A DNA stretch of 64,000 bases from Ypsolopha sequella (lineage: Eukaryota; Arthropoda; Insecta; Lepidoptera; Ypsolophidae): assembly GCA_934047225.1 (NCBI GenBank), contig CAKOHE010000023.1, forward strand, positions 186,001 to 250,000, in the 5' to 3' direction. Of the stretch, positions 10,658 to 21,985 are shown in pieces. A model generated the notes under the pieces. It made no database searches, was not told the origin of the DNA, and was given only the letters and a program-made list of their open reading frames with translations. Both the position numbers and the translations under genes were made by a program. Each line of letters opens with the position of its first letter. The stretch's first letter is position 1.

Positions 10658-11144
10658 GGTTTCTCCCAACGCCAACGACCTTGAACTGAGTAACTTTGTA
10701 ACCATTTTATACTGTAACTATAGCATTTTTTAATAGAAGAAAAATACATAGTAATCTACACGATATAAATAGTGATGTGGTTTTTCCTGAATTTCATTAT
10801 AACATACAAAAGTGAAGCAATAAAATTCTAAGTTTACCCTTATTTCTCGATTTTTTGTTCACTTGTAACAACATAACTGCTGCAGTTTTTATCGAAACAG
10901 TATGAAAATTTATAAACTTCTAGACAAAATAATATAAAATGATTTGGTTTTCTCAGTTCTTGGAAATTAATTTTATTTTGGATAAAATAAATTAAAAACA
11001 CGCTATTTTCGCACTTGTCAGCCACAGCGACTGACGTAACAGCCATGGTGCAGTGCGAGCTGATAAGGACTTGATTTCAATATGGTTTTGTTCGAAATTT
11101 CAACGACCACGAAACGAGTTGCTAATTATTCCGACGAAGCCACC
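10658..11144. other. No gene; old partial MITE in the right half
   Basis: About 10995-11144 (GCCACAGCGACTGACGTAACAGCC, TGATTTCAATATGG, CGAGTTGCTAATT) is a diverged partial copy of the 474-bp TTAA MITE. The left half is anonymous AT-rich sequence. Confidence 0.4.
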
Positions 11145-11570
11145 TTAAGGCGCCAAGGAAAAAAAATCGACACTTTAAGGACTTGCATATCTACTTCAGT
11201 AAATAATGTACTATTTTGATAAAATAGTATATTATTTTTGGATTCTTTTTCTAGGGATCTGTTAAAACAGAAACGCGATTAGAGAAATTCGGCTCGATAG
11301 AAATATTTATTGAAATTAGGTCCTTTTCGACACCAATTCTCCTGGTTTCACAATTTAGAATGACATATAGACTGCAACTATATTTTATTAGATAGGTTTT
11401 AACGGTATCTAGGACCTGGTTAAACGAAATTTTGATAGCAACTTTAGTACATTTTTTATTCATATAAAACCGACTTTTTGCTACTTTTCCACGAATCCGT
11501 CCCTGTCGCACTGAGGATTTTTTCGCATATGGAGTAACAGGGACGCTTAAACTTTTACATATCGCCTTAA
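11145..11570. mobile_element. TTAA-flanked MITE, second family (GGCGATATG ends), copy 1
   Basis: TTAA at both borders; right end CTTTTACATATCGCC. Conserved core: AATAGTATATTATTTTTGGATTC, CGAATCCGTCCCTGTCGCACTG, GCATATGGAGTAACAGGG. Copies: 51149-51560 (same orientation) and 40661-41075 (inverse, interrupted). Diverged relatives are at 12935-13215, 23544-23640 and 26540-26935. It is non-coding. Confidence 0.8.
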
Positions 11571-11953
11571 TGTTTTTCGGAATTTATGTGTATAGTATAG
11601 TATTACTTAATACTTACCACTTGCTGAACGGTGAAGGAAAACCTCGTAACTTCGTAAAACCTGCAGCATTCCTAAAAAGCGTATATTTGTGCCCGAAGAA
11701 AGGTGATAGGGCATACCACTACCACCCTTCACGTCGGGACGTAATAATCATAGTGAAACGCGGGTGTACGGAGTGTGGATTGTGTCTTGCATTTTCACAG
11801 TTCACACAAGGCAACACCTCTGACACCCCTCGGAAATTCATATCGTGACAGTGATAATGATAGTAGGTTATAATTTAAATAAGTAGTAAAATTTCCTAAC
11901 TAATGATTCCTCTAAGGAGTAAACATTAATTAATTACACACTGTAAAAGGAAA
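11571..11953. repeat. SINE-body-like repeat
   Basis: About 11755-11850 (CGCGGGTGTACGGAGTGTGGATTG, CACCTCTGACACCCCTCGG) matches the body of the SINE at 8740-9000 and the piece at 9795-9890. The tRNA-like head is not visible. The rest is anonymous. Confidence 0.45.
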
Positions 11954-12780
11954 TCTAAATATATAAAACAAAGTCGTGTTAGTTACACCATTTATAACTC
12001 AAGATCGGCTGGATCGATGTTAGTTATCTCTTTTTTGGTGTATTCTTATCCGCTCCGAATAGCAGAATAAGTAATAAAGTATCGGATAAGTTATCGAATA
12101 ACAATAAATAAATAAATATATTTTACGAATGCAAACAGCATGTGGTGCCATCTGTTGACAAAACTACGCATATAAAAGGAACTTATTTATCTAGCGTTAT
12201 GGGGACCTAAAAAGGCCAACTTGATTGAATCATGAAATGATTTGTAAGTAGGATAGAGACAGAGTTTCTTCATGCGTGCAAAAAAGACGGCATTACAACA
12301 GAATCATAATATGATTCATCCAAAGCGGCCTTTTTGGAGGACCAGGTCCTCTAAAAAGGCCGTTTTGCATGAATCACATTATGATTCTGTTCTAATGCCG
12401 TCTCTTTTACACGCGTGAAAAAACTCTGACTCTATCCTACTTTCAAATCATTTTATAATTCACCCAAGTCGGCCTTTTTAGATCCCCTGATATCCTAAAA
12501 TAACATCTAAACCCCAAGTTTTAAAAATCGCTTAGTTATTCCAAGAACTATGTATTATTTCTGCATATATTCAATACCCTACGCTAAGCCTAACAACGGT
12601 ACTGAAACTACTACATGGGTCCCTGCCATTCTTCTTTTGCAATGGCAAGCAATAAAACATTTCTGTATTTGCAAAAAAGTTGTATTAATCTTATTACCTT
12701 AATGAAATCCTAAATTAAGTTTAACTAAAGTTAACACGATATTATTAGACTGGCGGAACGAAGTTCGCCGGGTCAGCTAG
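11954..12780 (+). mobile_element. Non-autonomous Helitron carrying a foldback insert
   Basis: Begins TCTAAATATATAAAAC directly after an A and ends CTAG directly before a T. The end is preceded by the hairpin GGCGGAACGAAGTTCGCC and GGGTCAG, the canonical Helitron TC...hairpin...CTRR layout with insertion between A and T. The interior is non-coding, so Rep/helicase would have to come from elsewhere. Positions 12198-12488 form a separate near-perfect foldback, probably inserted later. Confidence 0.75.
12198..12488. repeat. Foldback (hairpin) element
   Basis: Arms of about 145 bp read as reverse complements: GGGGACCTAAAAAGGCC at the left and GGCCTTTTTAGATCCCC at the right, with matching TAGGATAGAGACAGAG, AGACGGCATTA and AGAATCATAATATGATTCAT blocks. 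The centre is GGAGGACCAGGTCCTC. No coding potential. Confidence 0.85.
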
Positions 12781-12934
12781 TAGATTATATGAGACAAGTA
12801 CATATACAAAGATAATATATTTTTTTCTTTTTTTCAATAACCTGAATTCCTGCTGTCTTGTATTTTCTTATCCCTTAGTTAAAGTTAATATAAGTCATTT
12901 GTATAGTATAAGTTTTAGGATGAAAAAAAGACAA

Positions 12935-13215
12935 GATCTTGGAAAACATGTTTGGATAAATTTTCCTCGATAGAAGTAATTGTTAAAATGAGGTCTTCAA
13001 ACACACTTTTTTCCCCGTTTGACGAATAGGAACCATATAGAGAACTCAAACATATTTTATTAGGTGTGTTTCAACAATATCTAGAGATTTGATATTTAAA
13101 ATTTTGCTAGCTATTTTAGTTTTTTTAATAAAAATATAAAACCAACTTTTTTCCCTTTTGCCCTGAATCCGCCCCTCTCGCACTGCGCGATTTTTCGCTT
13201 GGAGTGACAGTATGT
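12935..13215. repeat. Diverged relative of the GGCGATATG TTAA MITE
   Basis: Shares TTTTCCTCGATAGAA, ATTTTATTAGGTGTGTTTCAAC, CTGAATCCGCCCCTCTCGCACTG and CGCTTGGAGTGACAG with 26660-26935. The two differ at only a few positions and represent one subfamily. Confidence 0.65.
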
Positions 13216-13960
13216 ACAAGTACTTCTTTTATCGGACAGAATAGGGGCCAAGAATAAGTTATTTAAAGAATCGTTTAGCAATTTCATTGAAGATTCATTT
13301 CATTGACCTTAGAGTATAAATCAGACAACTTTATTGATCGTTCGGAACATTACGGGAATCATAACTTGAGTTATGAATTGCTGAACGGGAAAAGTTGATA
13401 AAGTAATATTTAATAAACGTTTTACCAAGATAATGAAATAAATAACATACAATTTTGTGATAAAGTATAATAGGTAGTTATCGTATAAGTATAAGTAAGA
13501 ACGGAAGGTCTATTTCAAACGAATCTCTTTTACAAGCACTGAAATGAAAAAAAACTTGAGAGGATTTAACTAGAACAACACGTGAAATGACAAAATAAAT
13601 CATCTTTACATATTATAGAATATGTTCGTTTATAACTTGAGAACCACTAAACCGGGGGTTCTTGAACTTTTAATAGCCACGGACCTCTTGCACAATTTCA
13701 AAAACTGATGCACCCCTTCCAAATCTTATTACAAAGAAAGCAATTACTAATTTTTAATAAATAATTAAATAAATGAAGTAATAATGTTTTAAACTTACAT
13801 TCCTATTGAATTGAGCACGAACAATAACGAAAAGCAATATTTACTGCCACTTGTTACCCAAAAATAACAAAGGCATTTTGCAATCAAAACAAAACTGTTT
13901 GCTGTGGATTAGAGCAATCTAACTGCACAGAAGACACTCGTCTTCAGCAGCACTCCCAAG
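13216..13960. other. No gene seen
   Basis: AT-rich sequence without terminal repeats or a supported reading frame. Positions about 13640-13720 (CCGGGGGTTCTTGAACTTT, CACGGACCTCTTG) resemble the end of an old hAT-like MITE, but only one end is seen. Confidence 0.3.
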
Positions 13961-13963
13961 TAA

Positions 13964-14862
13964 CAATTCATTCGGGCCTAGGTTGTGAAAACTTCCTTTA
14001 GTTTGTATTTGGGTCGCAAAAAGGTTAATGCTTTTCTATCTAGGCATATTAAGTACTTGAGAATGATTATTAAGTTCTAAAACTAATTGTTTATCATAAC
14101 AACCTTTAAGCCGTTGACAAGAGTTTAAATTAACGTTATTTTGACTTGTGTTTCACGACCTTAAAGTCCTAGGATCTTATAGTTGTTGTAGACTCTTGAT
14201 TAGGTTCTGGAGAGGCTAGGATTATGCTTAAGTGAGATCTAAAGGTTAAATTTTTAACTTTGATATAACTACAAAGCTATGGAATGTTGAAATTACTTAG
14301 AAGTTATTTCTAAAACCTATCTAAAGCCTTTAGGCTGTATAAAAGTTGTCTCGGCAAACAAATTTATTATTTATTTATTTATTTAGGAACACCAACAAGA
14401 AATACAATAAACTTACTTAAATGGAATAATCTTAAAATGTATACAGCTATTTGTTTTCTTAATCTGCATGGTGAAAACCAAGACCAAAAGGCTATAGTTC
14501 AGAGCTGAAGGCATGATTTATGTCCTACAAGAATATTTGAAAGCTTTAGAGGCATTCTCAAATAGTATCAGGTGTCTCCGCGAATTCAAATTACGATGTC
14601 TTGCAAATTGAACCAACACAGGGTGATTTAAACAAAACGGAGTGGAAATTTTAAACGGAAAGTGCGGAAAATTTCCTACGAATAATGAATACAGCGGTTA
14701 GTATATATTATTAGGGTTCCGTACCTCTAAAGGAAAAAAACCGGTCAAGTGCGAGTCAGACTCACATACCTAGGGCTCCATATTATGGATGAAAAATTTA
14801 ATTTTGTAATTTTTTTCAACCGTTTTAATTGTCCTGTAATATTTACGTAAACACATATTACT
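13964..14862 (-). repeat. Right arm of a long inverted repeat
   Basis: Reverse complement of 4978-5790, starting CCCAAGTAACAATTC and ending TACGTAAACACATATTA. It carries an insertion of about 100 bp (about 14362-14464) that is missing from the left arm and is repeated at 20357-20455. It is non-coding. Confidence 0.85.
14362..14464 (-). mobile_element. Short LINE tail inserted in the inverted-repeat arm
   Basis: (TTTA)n followed by GGAACACCAACAAGAAATAC and AATAAACTTACTTAAATGG. A second copy is at 20357-20455. Read on the minus strand it ends in a TAAA repeat, like a LINE 3' end. The other arm shows the empty site at about 5383. Confidence 0.6.
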
Positions 14863-14865
14863 TCT

Positions 14866-15698
14866 TGAAAGTATGTGTGATAGAGCAATCGGCTGTAACA
14901 AACGGATAGACAGACAGCCATAGAAGTGATCCTTTTAGATTTCCATTTTTTCCTTTTGAAGTATCTATCTATCTATATATCCACAATATATCCATCTATC
15001 TATCTGTTTATCTATCTATCTATATCCGAGCAAAATATCTTTGGAACGGAAAGTGGTACATCCCTAGGGGTTGGACCATGGGGTGCCAAAAAAAATTTTT
15101 TTTTTGTCAAAACTTTGACAGCCTGCATCTCCCAAACGGCTGGAGCTAGACCCATGTTGATGGATGTCTAGGAAAAGGTCTTGACAAGATCTACCTGCCG
15201 AAAAAGTCAAAACTTTACAGGCCCGTATCTCCTAAACGGCTGATGCTAGAACCATGTTCATGGTATTCCAAAAAAAGTCGTCGGCGAGATCAAGATGACG
15301 TTAAAAAAATTGCTATAATTTTGATCGGCCATATCTCCCGAATGGCTAATTTTAAGGAGTTTGGGTTTCAATTATAGTGATCGGTCAAGCTGGAGCTACA
15401 TGGCCAAAAAAAAATTTAATTTGACCGGTTTTGACAATTTTTGAACAGGTCTAAAGAAGTATTCTGATTTGCATGAAACTCGGTATCAAGGGGCATTTAG
15501 GGTCGCCGATTACGCTGCCGTATTCAAATTTGACATTTTTTGACAACTGATAGGGATTTTGACACTTTTTCGGAAAAACTTTGATAGGTGAGTCCCTGTA
15601 TTCCCAGAGGGAGTGAGAGTACTTAAAATGTATGTTTCTGAAAAAAAAGTTATTTGTTTCCTGTAGGCCATGCGGGCGAAGCCGCGGGCAGAAGCTAA
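14866..15698 (+). mobile_element. Helitron-like 3' end with repeat body
   Basis: Ends GCGGGCGAAGCCGCGGGCAGAAGCTAA before T, the usual lepidopteran Helitron hairpin plus a CTRR-like end (CTAA). The body repeats the phrase CTCCCAAACGGCTGGAGCTAGACCCATG in diverged forms at about 15130, 15228 and 15340. (TATC)n runs lie at 14963-15025. The TC 5' end could not be located, so the left border is a guess. Confidence 0.5.
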
Positions 15699-16160
15699 TT
15701 TTTTTATATTTTTCATTTGTGCAAAATTTTTTAACTTCTATAGTTTCCCTGTAATTGGCCAGTTTTCATATTTTTGGTCTACCAGTTTCAGAGATAAGGG
15801 GGGAACATACATATTTTTGTGGTTTTTTCAAAATTTCTCGAAACTTGTGAGAGTAAATTTAGTAAAAGTATATATTTTTACAATCAGCTTTTTAATATCT
15901 ACAATTTGATACCCATATTGTATTTTTAGGATAATATTTTTTATTTTTCTTACTTTTGTTTTTGAAATATTTTGAAAAATTTCAAATTTTTCAATTTTTT
16001 TACACTCTGATATACGGGTAAATTAATTATTTATATGCCAAATTTCATGTCTTTATCTTGAACAGTGCTAAAGTTATGACATACGGACGGACGGACAACG
16101 GAGTCTCACCATAAAGGTTCCTTTTGTACCTTTTAGGTACGGAACCCTAAAAACAGAACC
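15699..16160. repeat. Dispersed GGTTCCGTACC repeat, inverse copy
   Basis: CAATTTGATACCCATATTG, ATACGGACGGACGGACAACGGAG and CCTTTTAGGTACGGAACCC are the inverse of blocks in 4490-5150. The segment is non-coding. Confidence 0.5.
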
Positions 16161-16519
16161 CTTATAGGATCACTTTGTTGTCCGTCTGTCTGCCCGCCTG
16201 TCCGTCTATCTGTCCAGACCCTTCATCTCAAGAACGCGTGAAGTTATCAAATTGAAATTAAAACCATATAATCAAGTCTACTGTTACTTGAAGTTGCGAA
16301 AAAAATATTTTTTTATGTTAACGCAAAAAAAATACGGCTTTTATTGCCACTAAAATCGTATATTTCGACATTCTCAAGGGAATCAAAATGTATAGGGGTA
16401 ATTTCCGTTGACCTAGAACTATGAAAGGCATGTATTATCTTATACTACGAATACAGGAAAACATCTAAAAACTATACATTTGTAATTTAATCATAAAAAA
16501 AAGTCTGAATTATTTATAA

Positions 16520-17240
16520 CTAGCTGTTGCCCGCGTCTTCATCCGCGTGAATTTAGTATGTAATGCGTTTCATATTTTACAATGAAAGCTTCAACATCCC
16601 GCTAAATCCTGTTATGCGTACGGTTTTCTTTAAAAAAAAACCTTTTATACATGTCTTATTTTTCTCAATATGATTTATGCGAAGTTGTAAGTAAGTGTAT
16701 ATATGTATATAAGTTATACATAATATATAAGTTTATATATGCCCAGGGATTGTGATTTTCCATATCAAAGTTTTTAACCCATTTCATCCCCATTAGGGGA
16801 TGGATAATTTTTGAAAACTTTCCTACATGTATCTCATTATACGTTTTAAGGAAGGAATATTTAAGCAAAGTTTTAACTAGATACACTCAAGGGATGCAAT
16901 TTTCGATATATAACTTAACACGCTATTTTATCCCCTCGGGGGATGAGTTTTGTAAAACCCTCTCACAGGTTTCTCATAATTTATTAAAAAGAGTATTTAT
17001 GCGAAGTATGTTGACACTTCAGTATATGTTGATACTCCCACGGATTATGATTTTCCGAACAAGTTTCTACCCCATTTCATTATGAATTGATTTTCAAAAA
17101 ATCTTTTCGTCGCGGATGTTTACGCAATAAAAGGAACCTACGGTGCAAATTTCATGTTCCTAGGTTTAGCTGTTTGGTCTCGGCGTTGATAGATCAGTCA
17201 GTCAATCAGTCAGTCAGTCAGGGTATTCTTTTATATACAA
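16520..17240 (-). mobile_element. Non-autonomous Helitron (minus strand)
   Basis: On the minus strand the 3' end is CGCGGATGAAGACGCGGG (hairpin), GCAACAG and CTAG before T, at 16520-16550. The body has CATCCCCATTAGGGGATGG and CCCTCGGGGGATGAG blocks and a (GTCA)n run at 17190-17222. The 5' border near 17240 (TATATAAAAGAATACCC) lacks the expected TC. No coding region. Confidence 0.6.
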
Positions 17241-19640
17241 ATTTGTACGGAACCCTCGACAGGCGAGTCCAACTCGCACTTGTCCGTTTTTTTCAAGATA
17301 GGTAGTCTGGTCACTGTTGAGGACTACTTAAGGCTAAATTTAAATGTATTCAGTAGTAAAGGTAAAACATAAGTTAGACAAGTACCTATCGACTAAACAT
17401 AATTGAAAAAAGAAATAGTAACTTATTTGCACTCAAGGAGCAGCCTGTAGCTGCTTGATATCACTTGTGATGAACACTTGAACACTTGATTTTGCTTAAT
17501 GGTTGTGGTCGCGACTGGCGAGTATTGAATTACTCCTGACGATAACCTGAAAGCTGTGAAAACAGCCTTTTGGTTTTATATAGCTCCGCGAAATTACCTT
17601 AAGCTCTTACTTTGGCAAAAATTATGAGTTTTGAGCTGTTATAGTTCTAAAAAGGTTAACTTGAATGCTTTCTAGTAATTTCCTAACGTCAGCCATATTT
17701 ATTCACTAAAATAAAAAATAAAACGAACTGAAAATAACATTTTAATACAACGAAGCAAAATTAAATAACATGTTCTATACAATTTTAAATATACGTTTTT
17801 ATATATGAGTATAACTTTTATTTCTAAAGCGACAAACCATCAAACACCTTATTTTTTCATTTTTTTTAAATTGAAAATGTCCTGAAAATTTGCAATTACG
17901 AAAGGCCCGTCTCGCATATAGCACTATTATCCTAAAGTTTCACGATAATGTACCAATCGCACTATGTTTTGCATTTTATCTGACTTTAACATGCTACTAA
18001 CTATTTTTTAAGAATACAACACTTACATATCTAGCCATTTTGAAACTTGGTATAATGACAGGGAATGGCGCCATTATAAATAAGTAATTTAAACCCACCA
18101 TTATTGTTTCCGCGTACAAACAATCTTAAACAGAAACATTTTAAAACCCGAAAGTCCTGGAAAAGCGTTATTCATTTCTATCAAAAAGGTTTTAAGTTGT
18201 CATAGAGTTACATCCAAGACTAATGTAGAATCTATTAGTTGTATTGTATGGTTATATTAACGTTAAATTAAGGTTGTGAAGGTTATATTTGGGTTTTGAG
18301 TAAGTAGTTAGAAAGGTTATAGATAAGAGCTACAGGTTTTGCTGTAGCTCTCAGAAAGGTTCTACAACGTGGGCCCTTTTTGCACTCAGGAGGTAAATAT
18401 AACGTTAATATAAAGTAATTGAGACTACAAAGACTTATGAGCAGATTTCCATACAAAGGTATTAGAACCTTTTCAGTACCTTTCTAAAACCTTAAAAGTT
18501 ACTTGGGCTGAGCACACCTAGCAAATGCAAGCAAACACGAGCTATGACTACTTTTCTTCAGAAAAAGAGACCAAGCTTTGAGAATACATGAACTAAGGCA
18601 AGTAATGAGAAATATAAAAAAAGATTGCAAAGCAATACAAAATAAAGGACTTTTACGGCAGAATAACGTTAAAACTTAGTGGGCTATTTGTGGTATGTCT
18701 TTCTTTATGTATTCTGTCAGTATTCTGAACCCAGGGATTCGGTTTAAGAAAAGACGCACAAAAACATAGGCATTCCAATTCTTCCAGAGGTCAAATTTGA
18801 AACCGCAGACAGTAATCTCCATAGTTTCAGGAGAGTTTGTTTTCCTTTGATTCTCATAAAGTTGTGCTATTATAGGCGGTGAGTGTACAGCTTATTTATT
18901 TACATATCTATCGAGTTGGTGAAAGTACCATCTAACTTAGTCGGAGAAACTGGACTCTGAATCAAGACCATGCTCCCTAAATTGCAGAGTTTTTGTATAA
19001 ATATGCTGACTCAACAACATAAAATAATCGACTTTCTGTTCGGTTTTGATGCATAAAAAGTGGGCCTTTACGAGCACTTGCATTGAAAAGATATTTCCCT
19101 TAAACGGTATGTTTAAAAATTATGAAAAATATATATGACTGACTAATATATACCTATTAAGTGACCTTAAACTCCAGTATATTGTCAGAAAGTCTACATT
19201 AGAGCGCTTGCTTCGTGCGCTGCGGGCGCAGTGAATTTGCGACGTTTTTCTGGAATTTCTGAAAAAGTATCAAGAAATAAAAAAAAATGAGTCTATAAAT
19301 GTCTTTGGTTATGCGTAAAGAAAATTCAGAAGTTTTATTTCTCTCGGTTGAACATCTTTGCTATTATTATACGTTTATTCGAAATTTGAGGAGCTTACTT
19401 TGCGATTTTTATCTCGTTTACAAATCTAGTTGTGTTTGGAGTATATCCTCTATTGTAACATATATTTTACTTGTATTTATAATACGATATTGCACTGACA
19501 ATGTGAATTAAACAAAACGCTTATTTTGGAATGGCAGGGCCTTGAGATAAAGTCGCCGAAGCCGTTCTTATATGCATCCCAATTATAGGAAGAACCATCA
19601 TTCATATTTCGTAGGACAGAAAGCAGTTACAAAAAATAAA
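17241..19640. other. Long stretch without a supported gene
   Basis: 17245-17290 is a piece of the GAGTCCAACTCGCACTTG repeat. About 18480-18515 ends in AGTTACTTGGG, the word that borders both inverted-repeat arms, so a relative of that repeat may lie at about 18200-18515. 19020-19090 is a fragment of the GTTTATGCTACAAGGGCG element. A 70-codon frame at 19299-19511 looks like chance. Confidence 0.4.
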
Positions 19641-19654
19641 CTTTTAACAAAAAA

Positions 19655-20055
19655 ATAGCAACCGACTTCAATAGTAACAGCAGTCATTCACTAAAAAGTT
19701 GAGGAGTTCTATGGTGAATATGGTGATGAAGCCAGGATCGAAGGTCAGGTGGAAGAATGTCGATTTTCAAGTAATATCTTGTAATCAGCACCCAAGTACA
19801 TAGCGATTGCCTCAATTTCGAGAGATATGCTGTCATTTTATGAGGAGTTCCACTGCCTATCTCTGAAGACCTTCATCAGATCATGACCAAACCCAAAATG
19901 GGACCTACCTGGAAGTATACTCTTTTAAACAAAAAAATAATTGTTCAAATCGGTTGTTAAATGACGGAGTTATGGAGTAACAACGCCAAAAAAAAAAATA
20001 AAAAAAAACATACAGTTGAATTGAGAACCGCCTCCTTTTTGAAGTCTGTTAAAAA
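19655..20055. mobile_element. MITE with CAACCGACTTCAA ends
   Basis: Left end AGCAACCGACTTCAATAG; right end CTTTTTGAAGTCTGTTAAAAAGG. Inside are ACAGTTGAATTGAGAACCGCC and a poly-A stretch. The partial copy at 63788-63835 repeats the TTGAGAACC and TTTTTTGAAGTCGGTTAAA parts. This is a very common lepidopteran repeat type. It is non-coding. Confidence 0.6.
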
Positions 20056-20699
20056 GGAGACTTACTAAAGGAAAATTTCATCTTATATATCTAACATGTA
20101 TTAATAAAGTATAAAAAGTTAATTACAATTTAAGTCCTTAAACCTAAATGATGATATTTACACACCTACCTCATAATATAACTATGTACAAAAAAATACT
20201 TTTTTATAAACAAACATGCTACCTAAATTAACTATATAATAATAAGAAAGGGGAATTAACAAATGTATCTACGGAGAAACTGGGCTTGAAAAAAAAACTG
20301 GAGTATATGAGACGAGACTATCATGATGGATGTCAATAACCGAGTTATTTTCGTGTAAGTTTATTTATTTAGAAACACCAATAAGAAATACAATAAACTT
20401 ACTCAAATGGAATAATCTTTAAAGTTATATAGCTATTTGTTTTGTTAATTAAAAGCATCCACATCATGCACCAGTGAAGACAAATTATGAAAAATTCTTA
20501 TACTAATAGGAGCATTTACTATATTATATAAAATATGAAATTAAAACTAGGTTCACAATTCTGTGCGAAGAAATTTTAAAAATAACAGGGTATTAGTTTT
20601 TATTTAATATACAAGTAAAAATAATCAAGACCAAGTTAATTATATGAATAAAGATATATATTGCTCTTTTTAGGCTTTATCTATTTTTTTGGAATAGTA
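20056..20699. other. No gene; LINE tail copy
   Basis: 20357-20455 is the second copy of the GAAACACCAATAAGAAATAC LINE tail (see 14362-14464). The remainder is anonymous. Confidence 0.45.
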
Positions 20700-20870
20700 A
20701 ATAATTATAATAAACAATAAAACATACTCGTATTTAAACTCTTTATATTTCGGCCCACAGTATGGGGCCGTCAACTGATCATCCTCAGCTGTCATATTCT
20801 ATTCGGCTGATGACGGCCCCATACCATGGCCCGAGATATATGGAGTTTATTTTATTGTTTTTTATATATG
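20700..20870. repeat. Foldback, TTTCGGCCC..GGGGCCGTCATCAG family
   Basis: Arms AACTCTTTATATTTCGGCCC and GGCCCGAGATATATGGAGTT, inner words GTATGGGGCCGTCA and GGCTGATGACGGCCCCATACC. The same words lie at the ends of 39425-39805 and in 53113-53247. It is a hairpin MITE without coding capacity. Confidence 0.7.
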
Positions 20871-21901
20871 AGGCATGTGCTTGAACAACGCTGTATGTTA
20901 CATTTTGGCAAAAGTTATCTAACGATAGAAAAAAACTGTACTTCAACACTGGCATTGTTTGCAACTCAGTTTTGTTTGACAATCAAAGCAGCAGTGAAGT
21001 TTAGCAGCAGTAAAACGTTGGCATACAGTTGAACAAATATGTTCCAAAGATTTGCATTGATTTTTTTTCCGTAGCGCCTTAACAAAAACACCAAAACAGC
21101 ATCGTACGATTGGTTGTCATTTGACCCATTTGTAGTCTTGAGTGCAATGGAAGAAAAACATTGAATCACTTGCAGTCTGCATGACCATTTGATCACCAGA
21201 TCAATACAGAGCTATCTTCTAGTTATATTCTAATTCAGAGCTAAATATGTAACTGGAGACCTGCCAAATTATATTTGTAATTTTTGTTGATAATAATGCC
21301 GATTCTGAAGGCTTTCATTTTAGTTTTAGTGCTCTCAAAACTAAAATGTTTCCAAAGTAATTAAAGGCAAATATGCTGCCACCTTAGAAAAAAAAAACAT
21401 TTACTTACTAGAATAATTCTTGAAAATCTGCTCAAATGCGTAGATATAGCAATGAACTATTTTTAAATGGTATACTTTTCATAGACAACGTCTTTGATGA
21501 GCGAAAATTTTAACTTTTGCTAAAAACGGCCGCTTTTGGCACAAGTAAAGATGTTTCACTCAAAAAACCTTTTAAGGTGAAATTCTCATTAAACTATTCG
21601 GAACAGTACTTACTAAATTACCTTTTCCTTAATTTCCTGTAATTTTCATAGAATTTGATATTGTAAATTTAACATAATAAAACGAAAAAAACATAAAAAT
21701 ACGACCAAGTTTCGGATTTTTTTTCGGTCAAGCAAAGTATTATTTATAACGTATCGCTTTTCGAACCGCAAAAAAATCTGCAGAAAGGATGTATCTACAA
21801 CATATATTTTTTTTACAAATTATTTGTTCCTATATTGGCATAAACCATCCATGTTCTTTAAAATGCTTTATGTAAGTAACCACCTAGAAAATATTTTACA
21901 G
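20871..21901. other. No gene seen
   Basis: AT-rich sequence. Open frames on either strand at 20785-21196 overlap each other and have no recognisable motif. Intron-like. Confidence 0.35.
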
Positions 21902-21985
21902 GTTATCGGATCTTTTGCCGCCGCACTTGCGAGAGGAACGAATATCAGCCTCAATCACAGGTTGGGTGAACATCTTCAAAGCCAA
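21902..21985 (+). CDS. Candidate internal exon, unidentified
   Basis: 84 nt (28 codons) bounded by a good acceptor (AATATTTTACAG) and donor (CAA|GTAAGA). It is clearly GC-richer than its flanks. In phase 0 it reads VIGSFAAALARGTNIS and then LNHRLGEHLQSQ, without stops. A second frame is also open, so the phase is uncertain. I do not recognise the family. It lies 2.3 kb upstream of the K2P exon on the same strand. Because that exon seems to carry the channel's own start codon, this one would belong to another transcript, an alternative 5' part, or a captured gene fragment. Confidence 0.35.

Noticed and set aside
4978..14862. A giant transposon (Maverick/Polinton-like) bounded by the long inverted repeat
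   Set aside because: The space between the arms holds only unrelated small repeats: no polymerase B, integrase, capsid or other expected genes.
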